A stretch of 64,000 nt of DNA, taken from Porphyra umbilicalis. Its lineage: Eukaryota > Rhodophyta > Bangiophyceae > Bangiales > Bangiaceae. The stretch is from positions 1 to 64,000 of the forward strand of contig KV918980.1 in NCBI GenBank assembly GCA_002049455.2. The letters are read 5' to 3'. The notes under the pieces are model-generated. The model was not told the origin of the DNA. It was given only the letters and a program-made list of their open reading frames with translations, and made no database searches. The position numbers and the translations under genes were made by a program. Numbering within the stretch: position 1 is the stretch's first letter; every line of letters starts with the position of its first letter. This document shows positions 22,077 to 32,880 of the stretch, piece by piece.

Positions 22077-24681
22077 CTCGGTTGCAGGAAGGCAGAGAGG
22101 GCCCGCTCGTACGGCGTCGGGAGGTGGATGGAAAAGAGGCGCCAGTCAGAGGCAAGAGGACAGAGGGCACTGTGGGGGGGGGGGGCCGCGCCGGGGGCAG
22201 TGCGCTGCAGTGACGGCGGGGCGGCGGCGGCGGGAAGCGCGGGGATGACGGCGGCGCCGCCCCGGCCTTGCCCCCGACGCCCTCCCATTTTGAGCCAGAG
22301 GCGTCGGAAACAAGTGCGTACTTTGTAAGCAAGTCGGGCGCTTCCCTCAATGCCTGATCCCGCCATCCAAATCTGCCTCGGCTGAACTGTGCGCGCAGCG
22401 TTGGGTGCAGGCCCCGCCCCTTTCGCCGCCCGCCAAAGCCCCCACCCGCCGCGCCCGCGCGACGCGCCCGCCGACCGCGTCGGCGGCCGCGCGCGGGCGC
22501 CCTCTCGGCACCCGGCACGGGGGGAGAGCACTGGCGGCGGCGGCGCGGCCGCCGCGTCGGTGCGTGACGTGGCGCTCTGCCCGATCAGCGGCGGCGCGGC
22601 CGGCGCCACCGACGGGCCCCGTGGCGGGGCGGCGGCGCACCCGCGCACCGACGCGGGCGCCGCACCGCCGCCCGCCCGCCCGCCCGCCCGCCCGCCCGTC
22701 GCGGCGGCGGCGCCCCCGCGCCGTCGGCGGGGCGGCGGTGCCCCGCGGCGGGCGCGGTGCACGCACGCACCCGCCCCCCCGCCCCTCCCCGCAAGCGGCG
22801 GGGGTAGCGCGGAGACGCTGCCGCCGGCGCGGCGGCAGACCGACCCCCACGGCGGCACGCGCGGCGGCGGTGGCGGCGGCGGCGGCTCAAGTGGCCGCCC
22901 TGTCGGTCGGCGTGCGGCGCCGCCCCCCCGCCCGTCACGGCGGCGCGTGCGGTTTGCGCGGCGCCGCGGGCGGCGGCGCGGGCGCGCTGCCGCAGGCGCG
23001 GCGCGGCTCCATCGTGCAGACGGCCAAAAGGGGCGGGTGCAGAGGCTGCGTCGTGGGTGTGCGGGAGTGGCGGTGGTGTGTGTGACGAGGGGGGGGCCCC
23101 GCGGCGGGGGCGGCTGGCCGCCGCGGTTTTTGCCACTCCGGGGGTGCACGACGGTGGGGGCGACCGCGTCGCGGGCGCCATTGACGTGGGGCGCGGCGGC
23201 GGCGCCGACCGGGTGTGGGCGGCGGGTGGCGGCGGCGGGGGCGGCAGCGCCGGCGGCCGCCGTCGCCGTCCCTCACCCCCCGTCCCCCAGCGGCCTTTGG
23301 CGCCACGCCCCGCCCGACACGGCGGCTCCGCCGCGCCTTTTTGGACGTGGGCGCAGGCGCCGCCGCCCGACGGCCCCCGTCGGCGTCAGCGTCGGCGGCC
23401 GCCGCCGCCGCCGCGGTGGGGGCACCCCGGCCCCCGTGCCGGGCGGCCGCTCCCCCCCGACGGGCCGGCGGTGGCGGCGTCGCCGCGCCGCGCGCGTCGC
23501 AGCCCGGCGCGACGCGCCCCCGTGTGTGCGGCGTGGGTGGCGCGGGCGGGCAGGGAACAAAACGACGTGACGCTGCCGCCCGCGGCGAGGGCGTCGGGGG
23601 TGACCGCGCGCGCGGGGGGGGTGGGGCGCGCTGCGTGGGTGAGGGGGAGGGGGGGGGGCGCCAGCTGTGGCCGAGGGCACAGCGGGACGGCGGCGGGACG
23701 CGCACGTGGTGGGGCGCTGGTGGACGCCCTGCGGCCGTGTGGGCGGCGGCGACGCGGTGCGGGTGCCATCCGTGCTGCGGCCATTGGTGGGCATAGAGAG
23801 CCGCACCGTGCCGCCGCGGCCGCCGCCGCGGCCGCTGCACCGATTTTTTTTTTTTAAAAAACTTGGGCGTCTGCGGCCGACCCCCACGGGGGTGCGCCGC
23901 CGAGACCGCTACCGGCTTGCGCGTCGCACCACGCGGTCGGGGTCGACGTGCGCGGCCGCGCGGCGCCGTTTCGCCGGCTCCGGTCTTGGTTTTTGGGGGA
24001 ACGGTGCACGCGGGAGCGCGAGTGCCGTGGACGTTTTGGAGGGCGACGTGCACCACCGTGGTTCCCGCTGGTGGGCTTTGTCTTGGCGGCGCGGCTCGTG
24101 GCGGACGCCATAAAAGCCCCCCCGCGCGGCGCGGCCCCGCTGCGGCGCACCGTTTCGTGACGACCTAGTCACGCGTGCGCGCCGGCGCGGCCGCGCGGGT
24201 GTCAATCAACGGGGCGGTCCGCCGCACGCGGCCGCCGGCCCGCCGCCGCCGCGGCGGCGCGCGCGGGGGCAGGTCGGCCGCGCGCACGCCCGGCCGGGGC
24301 TCGCCCCCGGCGCCGACCCGCCGCCCTGCCGGGCCCGCGGGACCGGTCGCGAGGGTGAGGTGGGGGCCCGGCCACCGCACCCACCCGGCCGCCACCCCCC
24401 CCACTCCACCCCGACCGAGGGTGCCCGCCTCCACCCCCGCCGTCTGCCGGCCTCGACCCCCGCCGTCTGCCGGCCGCCCCGGTGCGGCGGCGGGCGGCGC
24501 GCGTCCGCGGCGGGCGCGCACCAACCCCCGACCGGCGGCGGCCGATGTGGGGGTGGGGGTGGCCGCCGCCGACGCACGCCGCCGCCGCTCGGGGCGCACG
24601 ACACGCCCCCCCCCCCGCCTCCCCCCGCCCCCCCCCCCCACCCGCTCCGCATCGCGTTTTGGTTTTTTCAAACCGGCGGCC
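22077..24681. other. Extremely GC-rich intergenic tract
   Basis: About 2.6 kb open in most frames on both strands, giving only Arg/Gly/Ala/Pro sequence; I see no domain and no codon-position bias that singles out one frame. It holds a GCCC-repeat tract near 22670-22700, an A/T island made of a T run followed by an A run at 23847-23865, and a TATA-like CATAAAAGCC at about 24109-24118 on the plus strand that precedes no convincing gene. Confidence 0.4.
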
Positions 24682-25246
24682 GCCGCCGACGCGCCGGCGC
24701 GCCACCCCGAAACGACCACGCGCGGCCACCACCCCGCCGGGGGGGGGGGGGAGAGAGGCGCCGTCGCTGCGGGTGCAAGGGTGCAGCCGCACTCGTCATC
24801 CCCCCTCCCCCCCCCCCCTCCCCCCCACCCCGAAACCGTTTCGGGACGCTGCCGTTGCCAATGGCGCGCCGGCCGCCGCCGCCGCCGCCGCCGCCGCTGC
24901 CGCCGCTGCGCGGCGCGGTGCACCGGCGGCGGGGAGCGGGCGGGGTGTGGGCGGCGCCCCCAGGCCGCCGACGCGCCGGCGCGCCGCCCCGAAACGACCA
25001 CGCGCGGCCACCACCCCGCCGCGGGGGGGGGGGGGGAGGCGCCGTCGCTGCGGGTGCAAGGGTGCAGCCGCTCTCGTCATCCCCCCTCCCCCCCCCCCCT
25101 CCCCCCACCCCGAAACCGTTTCGGGACGCTGCCGTTACCAATGGCGCGCCGGCCGCCGCCGCCGCCGCCGCCGCCGCCGTCGCTGCCGCCGCTGCGCGGC
25201 ACGGTGCACCGGCGGCGGGGAGCGGGCGGGGGGTGTGGGGGGCGCC
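24682..25246 (+). repeat. 282-bp tandem duplication (two copies)
   Basis: 24682-24963 is repeated at 24964-25246 with an offset of 282 bp. Both copies share CGAAACGACCACGCG, the poly-G/poly-C segments, CCCGAAACCGTTTCGGGAC and the following GCC-repeat block; they differ in run lengths and scattered substitutions. CCCGAAACCGTTTCGGG is itself an imperfect palindrome. Confidence 0.8.
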
Positions 25247-25756
25247 CCCCAGAGGGCGCCGCCGGCGGCGCGCACGGTGCCGCCGCCGGTGCGGCGGGTG
25301 GGGCGGGGGAAGCGCCGCGGCCGCGGCGCAGGCGGGCGCGGCGCGGGCGCCTACTTGACGCCGCCGACGGGACGGCCGGGCGGCGGGAGCCGCACGCCGA
25401 CGGGCAAGGCGGGCGGCGGGGCAACGCGCAAGGGGGCACGTTGGCGGGGGCGCACTGCGTCGGGCGCCTCGGCGGGGGACGGGGGCGCCGCGTCGGGCCC
25501 GTGGGCGGGCCAAGCGCGCGGCGCGTCGAGCATCACAACGGGGCACTCGGGCGGGAGGTCGGGCACCTGAGCGGCTATCATCGACGGGCGGTCGGGTCCC
25601 TACCCCTCCTGAGGGTTTTGTCCCCTTGTTGGTTGTCCGCGGGTGCTTTCTCCTGCGGTTTGTCCCTGTTCCCCCCGCTCGTCTTCTCTCTCCCCCCCCT
25701 TCCCCCTTCCCCCTTTCCTGCCTCTTGGCTGAACCCTATCAGGCGCACCCGACGTC
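25247..25756. other. Spacer upstream of the 80-residue-repeat gene
   Basis: GC-rich on the left, pyrimidine-rich on the right. The stretch from about 25640 to 25740 is a long C/T tract ending in CTATCAG, which resembles a 3' splice site, so a 5' leader intron is possible. No TATA box is visible. Confidence 0.3.
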
Positions 25757-28291
25757 ATGGACGGCGGCGACCGCGGCGGGGGCTCGCCCGGTCGGCATCA
25801 CCACCACCACGCAGCAGCCCGCGGCGACGCTCCGCAGGGTGCCCCGGCGGCGGGCGCAGACGCGGGCGGTGGGGGAGGCGCAAGTCGACCGGGGGCAGGC
25901 GGCGGCCACATCGACGGGGAGTCGCGAGTGTCCCCCATGGGTGTGCCCATGTCGTGGCCCATCCCTGCGGGCTTGGCGGACGCGGGGGGCTTCCTGCCCC
26001 TTGGCCCCCGACCGACGCAAGGCGTGACGGACCAAGAGATCATGGCGGCGGCGATGGCAGCGTCCGACGCTCCGCAGGGTGCCCCGGCGGCGGGCGCAGA
26101 CGCGGGCGGTGGGGGAGGCACAAGTCGACCGGGGGCAGGCGGCGGCCACATCGGCGTGGAGCTGCGAGTGTCCCCCATGGGTGTGCCCATGTCGTGGCCC
26201 ATCCCTGCGGGCTTGGCGGACGCGGGGGGCTTCCTGCCCCTTGGCCCCCGACCGACGCAAGGCGCGACGGACCAAGAGATCATGGCGGCGGTGATGGCAG
26301 CGTCCGACGCTCCGCAGGGTGCCCCGGCGGCGGGCGCAGACGCGGGCGGTGGGGGAGGCGCAAGTCGACCGGGGGCAGGCGGCGGCCACATCGGCGGGGA
26401 GTTGCGAGTGTCCCCCATGGGTGTGCCCATGTCGTGGCCCATCCCTGCGGGCTTGGCGGACGCGGGGGGCTTCCTGCCCCTTGGCCCCCGACCGACGCAA
26501 GGCGCGACGGACCAAGAGATCATGGCGGCGGCGATGGCAGCGTTGGAGGCCGCCTGGGCCGAGGCGACGGGTTGGACGGCCCCTGCTGCTCCCGTGGCGC
26601 CCGCGGCGTTGCCGCCCAGACCGTGGGCGCCGAACGTGGCGCCCGCAGCGGCGCCCGAGGCGCCCGCGTGGTGGGACACCTATCCGTGGGCACCCGCGCC
26701 GTGGTCGGCGGCCGACGCACCGGTACTGGCACAGGCACCGGTATTGGCAGATGATCCCTCCTGGGCCGCCCCTCCCGCCCCGGACGCGGCGTGGACGCAC
26801 GCGGCGGCACCGGGAGGTGTGGCGGCCAACGCCCAGATGGCGGCCGACGCCCAGACGTGGGCCGCCCCTCGTGCGGCGGGTGAGCCTCGCATGCCACCGC
26901 CGGCACCTGCCCCGGCGGGGGTTCCTTTGGCGGTGCAAAGCGGCGCCCCTGGGTGGAACCTCGGCCCGACAGGGAGCCCTGGGGCCACGGCGTGGGGGTG
27001 GTCGCCCACGCCGTGGCCCCCGGACGCGGCGTGGACGCACGCGGCGGCACCGGAAGGTGTGGCGGCCAACGCCCAGACGGCGGCCGACGCCCAGACGTGG
27101 GCCGCCCCTCGTGCGGCGGGTGAGCCTCGCGTGCCACCGCCGGCACCGGCCCCGGCGGGGGTTCTTTTGGCGGGGCAAAGCGGCGCCCCTGGGTGGAACC
27201 TCGGCCCGACAGGGAGCCCTGGGGCCACGGCGTGGGGGTGGTCGCCCACGCCGTGGCCCCAGGGGGGGCACGCACCGCCGGCAGCACCGCCGGCAGCGGT
27301 GGCGAATGCTCCTCCGTTGGTCGTCCCCCCTGCGGCGGGCGCGCCGTCGTCGTCGACGCCGTTGCCCCAAGCGTGGGCAGCCTCGCCGTGGGCGGCGGCC
27401 GACGCACCGGTACCGGCATGGGCACCGGCATTGGCAGACGATCCCTCCTGGGCCGCCCCTCCCGCCGCGGACGCGGCGTGGACGCACGCGGCGGCACCGG
27501 GAGGTGCGGCGGCCAACGCCCAGACGGCGGCCGACGCCCAGACGTGGGCCGCCCCTCGTGCGGCGGGTGAGCCTCGCATGCCACCGCCGGCACCTGCCCC
27601 GGCGGGGGTTCCTTTGGCGGTGCAAAGCGGCGCCCCCGGGTGGAACCTCGACCCGACAGGGAGCCCTGGGGCCACGGCGTGGGGGTGGTCGCCCACGCCG
27701 TGGCCCCAGGGGGGGCACGCACCGCCGGCAGCACCGCCGGCAGCGGTGGCAAATGCTCCTCCGTTGGCCGCCCCGCCCGCGGCGGACGTCCCGTGGCTGC
27801 CCGAGGGGGCCCCAGCGGCTGCGGCGGCCGACGCCCCGGCGCGGGCCGTCCCTCGTGCGGCGGGCGCGCCTCCGACACCGGCGGCGGCACCGGCGGTGGC
27901 TCCCGTGGCGGTGCCAGGCAGCGCTCCCGGGTGGGCCGTCCCCCCTGCGGCGGCGGCGCCGTGGTCTTCCGTTCGGTGGCCCCAAACGGATGCGGCGGCG
28001 GCCGAGGCGGCGGGAATGGAAGGGGGTGCCAGCGGGGAGGGCCCTGCCGCCCGCGGCGGTACGTTACCACCTGCTTCACCGGCCCCACCGGCGGTGCCGT
28101 CGTCGGGGCCACCCGCCGCTGGGGAATGGAGGGCGGGGGAACAGAGGCCCTTCATGCAGCCGCAGCAGCGTCGTGCGGCCGAAGAGGCGGCGGTGGGGGC
28201 GGTGGCGGCGGCGGTGGCGGCGGGCGAGGGACGGGGCTCGGAAGGGCACAGCGGCTCGGGCGCCCGCGACAGCCGTCGAGACGCGCGCTGA
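25757..28291 (+). CDS. Low-complexity protein with 80-residue tandem repeats
   Basis: An uninterrupted 844-residue frame from ATG 25757. Five His residues (14-18) are followed by three nearly identical 80-residue repeats (25826-26545) containing APQGAPAAGADAGGGGG, RVSPMGVPMSWPIPAG and LPLGPRPTQG. A second region carries three copies of another ~80-residue unit (starting near 26781, 27021 and 27478) with DAAWTHAAAP, AADAQTWAAPRAAGEP and APGWNLGPTGSPGATAWGW. It is rich in Ala, Pro, Gly and evenly spaced Trp, and has no signal peptide or membrane segment. Other frames are also open because of the base composition, so the coding frame is a judgement: this one begins with an ATG and gives the most regular repeats. 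Family unknown; a structural or disordered scaffold is possible. Confidence 0.5.
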   Translation: MDGGDRGGGSPGRHHHHHAAARGDAPQGAPAAGADAGGGGGASRPGAGGGHIDGESRVSPMGVPMSWPIPAGLADAGGFLPLGPRPTQGVTDQEIMAAAMAASDAPQGAPAAGADAGGGGGTSRPGAGGGHIGVELRVSPMGVPMSWPIPAGLADAGGFLPLGPRPTQGATDQEIMAAVMAASDAPQGAPAAGADAGGGGGASRPGAGGGHIGGELRVSPMGVPMSWPIPAGLADAGGFLPLGPRPTQGATDQEIMAAAMAALEAAWAEATGWTAPAAPVAPAALPPRPWAPNVAPAAAPEAPAWWDTYPWAPAPWSAADAPVLAQAPVLADDPSWAAPPAPDAAWTHAAAPGGVAANAQMAADAQTWAAPRAAGEPRMPPPAPAPAGVPLAVQSGAPGWNLGPTGSPGATAWGWSPTPWPPDAAWTHAAAPEGVAANAQTAADAQTWAAPRAAGEPRVPPPAPAPAGVLLAGQSGAPGWNLGPTGSPGATAWGWSPTPWPQGGHAPPAAPPAAVANAPPLVVPPAAGAPSSSTPLPQAWAASPWAAADAPVPAWAPALADDPSWAAPPAADAAWTHAAAPGGAAANAQTAADAQTWAAPRAAGEPRMPPPAPAPAGVPLAVQSGAPGWNLDPTGSPGATAWGWSPTPWPQGGHAPPAAPPAAVANAPPLAAPPAADVPWLPEGAPAAAAADAPARAVPRAAGAPPTPAAAPAVAPVAVPGSAPGWAVPPAAAAPWSSVRWPQTDAAAAEAAGMEGGASGEGPAARGGTLPPASPAPPAVPSSGPPAAGEWRAGEQRPFMQPQQRRAAEEAAVGAVAAAVAAGEGRGSEGHSGSGARDSRRDAR
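25826..26545 (+). repeat. Three tandem 240-bp repeats inside the gene
   Basis: Copies begin at 25826, 26066 and 26306 with only a handful of differences among them, and keep the reading frame (80 codons each). The near-identity suggests recent expansion or ongoing homogenisation. Confidence 0.9.
26781..27717 (+). repeat. Second 240-bp repeat family inside the gene
   Basis: Units start at about 26781, 27021 and 27478, all containing CGGACGCGGCGTGGACGCAC and a TGGGGCCACGGCGTGGGG segment. The first two are adjacent (offset 240 bp); the third follows a ~220-bp spacer that itself partly resembles 26690-26770. Confidence 0.8.
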
Positions 28292-30027
28292 GCCGCGGCG
28301 TTTTTTTCGCCAGGACGGGCCGCAGGCGCGGGGCCACCGCACGGTCACGACGGGCTCGGCCGGCTGGGGAGGGTGGGAGGGGGGGGGGGCAACTGCCGCG
28401 AGCCGCGGCGGGCTGCCGAACCGCCGCGCTCCCCCGCGAGCGGGCGGCCAGTAGAGTCGATAAACAGCGCCGGCACCCCGCCCGCGTCGCCGCGGGTGCG
28501 CGCGAGGCCCCCACACTATCGATTTTGTCTCTCAGCTCTGGTGCGCCTAGCTTGGACGATCCCGTCTCGACCACCCTCACACCCACGGACGCCCCACGCG
28601 CGCGCTCGTGCCTGCTGCTCCCGCCCGCACGCGCATCGACTTGCCCCGCCGTTGGCGTTCGAGGTTTTTGAGAGAACGGCTCTGGTCGTACGTGCTCGCA
28701 TGAAGTGTTGTCGTCAATCAATTGGAGAGAACACCGCACACACTTATCTCTTGGAGTTAGGTACGACACAAGCCCTGTCTTACTCATGGCTAATCGTTGC
28801 AAGTTCTTTCTTTGACCCACAGAGAAACAATGTAACGGGTTGTAGTTGAGTTGGGATTCTCGTTGGTGCTGTCACGATTCGTTATCATGTCCCCGATGAT
28901 CCGGCCATCGCCTCTCGTCCATTGGGCCAGCCGATTGATGGTGTTGTAGGCAGTCGTTTCATGCCCGTGTGCATCATCTGTCGTCCGGGACCAATCGACG
29001 CGCGCCAGCCCATCGGCCATCACTTCCACACAGTCTGCCTGCCGGCAGTCTGTGGGCCTGGGCCAACCATCTCTGCCAGCGATTGCCATGCGCTGACTTG
29101 GTCTGTGTTGGCGCGGACCTGTGTGAAAGCTGGTCCTGCCACCTCGTCAAGGCTTCTCCCATCATGGGAGATGGGCGCCTGCCAACGCAGCGCGATTACG
29201 CTCGACAGGGGGTGTCGACAGCTCACACAGGCTGCGATCCATGGCAGCAGGAGGAGAGAAATCCGGTTTGGTCCGACCGAGATGCCGTACACCGCGCAAC
29301 AAACCCTGGCACACGGACCAATCACACGCGTGAGACGTGCCTCCAAGACCACGGCACGGCTGCCAGTGCACCTTGCTTTGAATGGCTGGTGAGTCAGCGG
29401 CGCTCGGCTCCTGTGGCCGCACGGGGATTCGAAACCATGCCGCGTGCGCTTGCATCGGTGGCGTGGCATCGGTGGACCGGCGCTCCTTGCTGGTGCCCAG
29501 CGCGGGACGCGTGGCCAATCCGAGCGAGGTCCACTGGATCCTGCGCCCCTTGACAGGCCCCTCTGCTGCGGAGCAGGCCTGCTGCTGCAGGCGCGTCCCC
29601 CTGCCACTGTGTGAGCAACGCGGGCGCGCCGGCTGCCGTGGACGGGTCCCCCCCCGTCTCTCCCCCCCCGCGGTGCGCTTGCATACCTGGCGCTCACCGA
29701 TTGTCAAGCGTGTCAGGGTGTGGCGACCGAGGTCCCCCCGCGCGTGGTCCTCATGCCGGCGCTGTCACGCGCGCGCGCCAGGTATCAGGGCCTGATACCA
29801 GATGGCCACGCGCTGCTGCGGCGCCCGTCGAGGCGCAGGAGCCGCCCCGGTGATCTGGCGGAGCGGCTGACTCATCCGCCGTTTGAGCCGCGGCCGACCG
29901 ACAGCGATTATGGCGTGTCGGCTTGGGGCGGCTCGGAGGGTCCGAGCTCACGCGCGGGCAGAGGCGGCAGCAGCCCCACTGCTCTGACAAGCCAGCCTTT
30001 GTCGCCGGTCCCACACCCCTCACCTCC
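28292..30027. other. Intergenic region upstream of Asn-rich gene 1
   Basis: GC-rich to about 28480, then mixed composition. No gene recognised. From about 29240 it resembles 57780 onward (shared GACGCGTGGCCAATC and GGTGCGCTTGCATACCTGGC, among others), so the right part belongs to a duplicated block that includes the promoter of the Asn-rich gene. Confidence 0.5.
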
Positions 30028-30035
30028 TATAAAGG
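30028..30035 (+). promoter_or_regulatory. TATA box of Asn-rich gene 1
   Basis: TATAAAGG, about 150 bp before the ATG at 30187. The same element with the same flanks (CACCTCCTATAAAGGCG) precedes the second copy at 58498. Confidence 0.7.
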
Positions 30036-30186
30036 CGTTAGCGAGAGCCCCGTTCGTCTCCATCTCTCACTCATCATCCCACCTCCTCAGCAGCACACCA
30101 GCCGCCTACACTCTCCTTCTCCTCCGCCCTTCCACTTCACCCCCGCTTTCTCGCTCTTCCTCCACTCCCACTCCCCCCTCCTCACC

Positions 30187-30493
30187 ATGGGTGCCTTCAA
30201 GACCACCGTCGCCGCCGTCGCCGCTGCCACCCTCATCGCCTCTGCCGCGGCCGCCCCCACGTCGGTGCGCACCGCCCTGAAGGAGGACACCAAGTTCGTC
30301 CCGTGCCACTACGGCTACAAGGAGGGCTACGCCTACGGCTACTACGACTACAACAACAACAACAACAACAACAACGCCAACAACAACAACAACAACGACA
30401 ACCAGCAGCAGGTGGCCATTGGCAGCCGCCAGGCCGAGTCGGGTTCGGGCTTTGGCGACGGCTACGCGGCGGGCTACTCGTTTGGCTACTATG

Positions 30494-30539
<46 letters not shown>

Positions 30540-30633
30540 CCAGAACCAGCAGAGCGTCGTGATTGGCCGCACGTCGCGCACCGAGGCCGAGAAGCGCCCG
30601 GGCTTCTGCCACTACAAGGTCTACTGGTACGAT

Positions 30634-30683
<50 letters not shown>

Positions 30684-30720
30684 CCAGCAGAGCGTGGTGA
30701 TTGGCGGCGGCCGCAAGTAG
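30187..30720 (+). CDS. Asn-rich secreted protein, copy 1
   Basis: 177 residues from an ATG in ACCATGG context. Residues 1-23 are a signal peptide. The mature part alternates Tyr/Gly-rich segments (HYGYKEGYAYGYYDY, GYAAGYSFGYYD, CHYKVYWYD) with four poly-Asn tracts written almost only with AAC, each followed by QQ-containing, Val-Ile-Gly-ending linkers (QQVAIGSRQ, QQSVVIG). Two Cys residues sit in CHY motifs. It is likely an extracellular matrix, cuticle or adhesive protein by inference; I recognise no named family. TATA box at 30028 and a pyrimidine-rich leader. Its 171-residue paralogue at 58663 differs mainly in Asn-tract length and a few residues (for example GRTSRTEAEKRPGF against GGTSRTEAEKHPDF). 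Confidence 0.85.
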
Positions 30721-31200
30721 ACGAGCGGAGGACGGGAGCGGCGGCCGCGGGCGCCGCCGACTTTGACTCGCCCGGCCCAAACGGGCGAATAACTAGCAAC
30801 GGTGTTTTGGCTGTGGGCTGTTTCGTGGGGAGCGGGTGTGCGCGTGTGTGGGGGTCGATAGCGCGTGTACAAAGCGCCCATCAACACTTGTCTTTCATTC
30901 ATTGTTGTTGCCATCCCGCGGGGATGCCACCCGCCGCGTGCCGGCTCGACAGGCTCGATACGCACCCAACCAGCGAAAGACAGCGCGGACATTGGCAAAA
31001 GCACCGCGGGGGCGCACCCCCGCCGCCCGTGACCGCGCGCCGACACCACCGCCAGTGCCGGACACACCCGGCGGCGCGGCGACGCCGACCACTCGCGGCG
31101 ACGGCGGGCGCCGCGCCCCCCCGCCTCGCGCGCCCCACCCACCCGCTCCCTCGTTCGTGCCGCCCACCGTGTGTCGGCTACCTCCCCCCCCGCTTCCACT

Positions 31201-31245
<45 letters not shown>

Positions 31246-32473
31246 CGACGCAACGGCCCGGCAGCCTCACCGGTGGGGCCCCCCCGCCGCCTCCCCCCCC
31301 CCAAACCGCCCGCCCCCACACCCACGGCGCGCCCGTCCATGGCGCGCCCACGGGTGCAGTCCCGCCCCCACAAAGCCAATGCCCCCCCCCCCCCCCCCAG
31401 CGGCGCCTCCCCCCCGACCACCCCCCCCCCACCCCCCCCCCCCCACCCCCACCATGCGGCAACGGCTCGGCGGTCGCGCGCCACGCCGGCCGCCCACCGC
31501 CCCCCCCACCGCCGTCGACGCCCCCCCCCCCCCCCCCCAGCGACCGCCGCGTCGGCGGGCCCCGCGGCCGCGCGTGGGTCCGCCCGTCGGGCGCCCGCGG
31601 CGGCGGCCGCAACGGCGGCGGCGGGCGACCGCGCGCGCGCGCCGCGTCCGCACCGCCGCCGCCGGCACGGGCGCGGCCGCCGGGGGCGCCCGCCCGCGCC
31701 GCCGCCGCCGCGTCGCCCGCCGCCGCGGCGCGGCGCGCCGCCGCGTGCGCGCGCGCGGCCGGCGGCGGCGGCGGCGCGCCGCCGCCCCGCCCGTCGGCGC
31801 CGCGGTCGGGGTGCGTCTGGCGGGCGTCACGCGGGGGGGGGGGGGGGGAGGGGACGACTGGAGGGGGGGGGGGGGGAGGAGGGAAGAAACGAAGAGAGGA
31901 GGGGGGGGGGGGGCACCGCCCCGCCCCGCCGCCCCCCCCGCGCCCCACCCGCCCGCCCGCCGCCGCCATCGCCGCGGCGCCGCGGCGGCGCCGCGCCCCC
32001 CCCCCCGCCGCGCGGCGGGGGTGCGCGGCGGGGCGGGGCGCGGCGGGGGCGGCCGGCGGCCACCGCCGGGGGGCCCCGCGGCGGCGCGGCGCGCCGGCGG
32101 CGCGGCGCGGGCGCGCGGGGGGGCGGGTGCGGCGCGGCGCGCCGGCGCGCGCGCGCGCGCGGCGGTCGCGCGGCGCGGGGGGGGGGGCGGCGCGGGCACC
32201 CGCGGGGGGGGCAGAGTCGGTGCGCCGTGGCGAGGCGGGGGGGGGGGCCGCGCGTGGCGCCGGCCGGGGCGGGCGGCCACGCCGCAGCCGCCGGTGGCGG
32301 CGGGTGCGGCGGCGGCGCTGTTGGTGGGGTCGGCGGGGGACGGGGCGGCGGGCGGCACATCCGCCCGACCGGCGGAGCGCACGGCGGCCGCAGGTGAGGG
32401 CGCACACGGCCACCCGCATGGGGGGGGGGGGGGGCAGTGGGAGGGGCGGCAGCGGTGCCCGCCCCGCACCTGC

Positions 32474-32508
<35 letters not shown>

Positions 32509-32880
32509 CGCGGCGGCGGGCGGGGAGGCGCGGCAGCGGCGGGCACCGCCACGCGGCCGACCGCGCCGCGCGCGTCGTCGGCAGCGTCCACGGCGCATGC
32601 GCCATGCAGCACCACGCCGCCGCTGAGCGCGTCCGTGGCGTCGACGGGGCGGCCGGGGTAGACGCGCAGCGGCGCGCGGGCGCACGTCCGTCTCGGTGCC
32701 GACGCCGCAAGGGCGACGTCGCCCAAACCACGACCGCGTCGCGACGCGGGCGTGGTTTGAGTTTGACGGGTGAAAAATAAGCCACGTGTTATCATTCGCG
32801 GCGCAGCTCAAAATCGCGACGGACTGAGGCCGACTCTTGACGACGCGCTCTCCTCGCTCAGCGTGCACGCACGCGTGTGA
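30721..32880. other. GC-rich tract downstream of Asn-rich gene 1
   Basis: Long C and G runs and GCC repeats; several frames open on both strands. A ~100-bp segment (about 32560-32660) matches 60675-60790 without indels, and on the minus strand both copies translate similarly around VDAxDxLxGGxVLH. However, the differences are mostly non-synonymous and similarity fades outside, so I do not call a gene. Confidence 0.35.

Larger units (their letters stand above)
29240..32830 (+). repeat. Duplicated block, copy 1 (partner 57780-60920)
   Basis: Promoter, coding sequence and GC-rich downstream sequence of the Asn-rich secreted protein gene are found again at 57780-60920 in the same orientation. 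Similarity is strongest in the gene and its TATA region, patchy in the GC-rich part, and ends after the shared GACGCAGCTCAAAATCGCGACGG-like segment. Boundaries are approximate. Confidence 0.75.

Noticed and set aside
22389-23570. Long plus-strand frame upstream of the repeat gene
   Set aside because: Low complexity, overlapped by equally long frames on the other strand; no domain, no promoter context.
24175-26754. 859-codon plus-strand frame overlapping the repeat gene start
   Set aside because: Crosses the 282-bp tandem duplication and the 80-residue repeats in a different register; composition-driven.
29420-29450. tRNA-like word GGATTCGAAACC
   Set aside because: Looks like a T-arm, but the flanking stem does not pair and no anticodon arm or acceptor stem is present.
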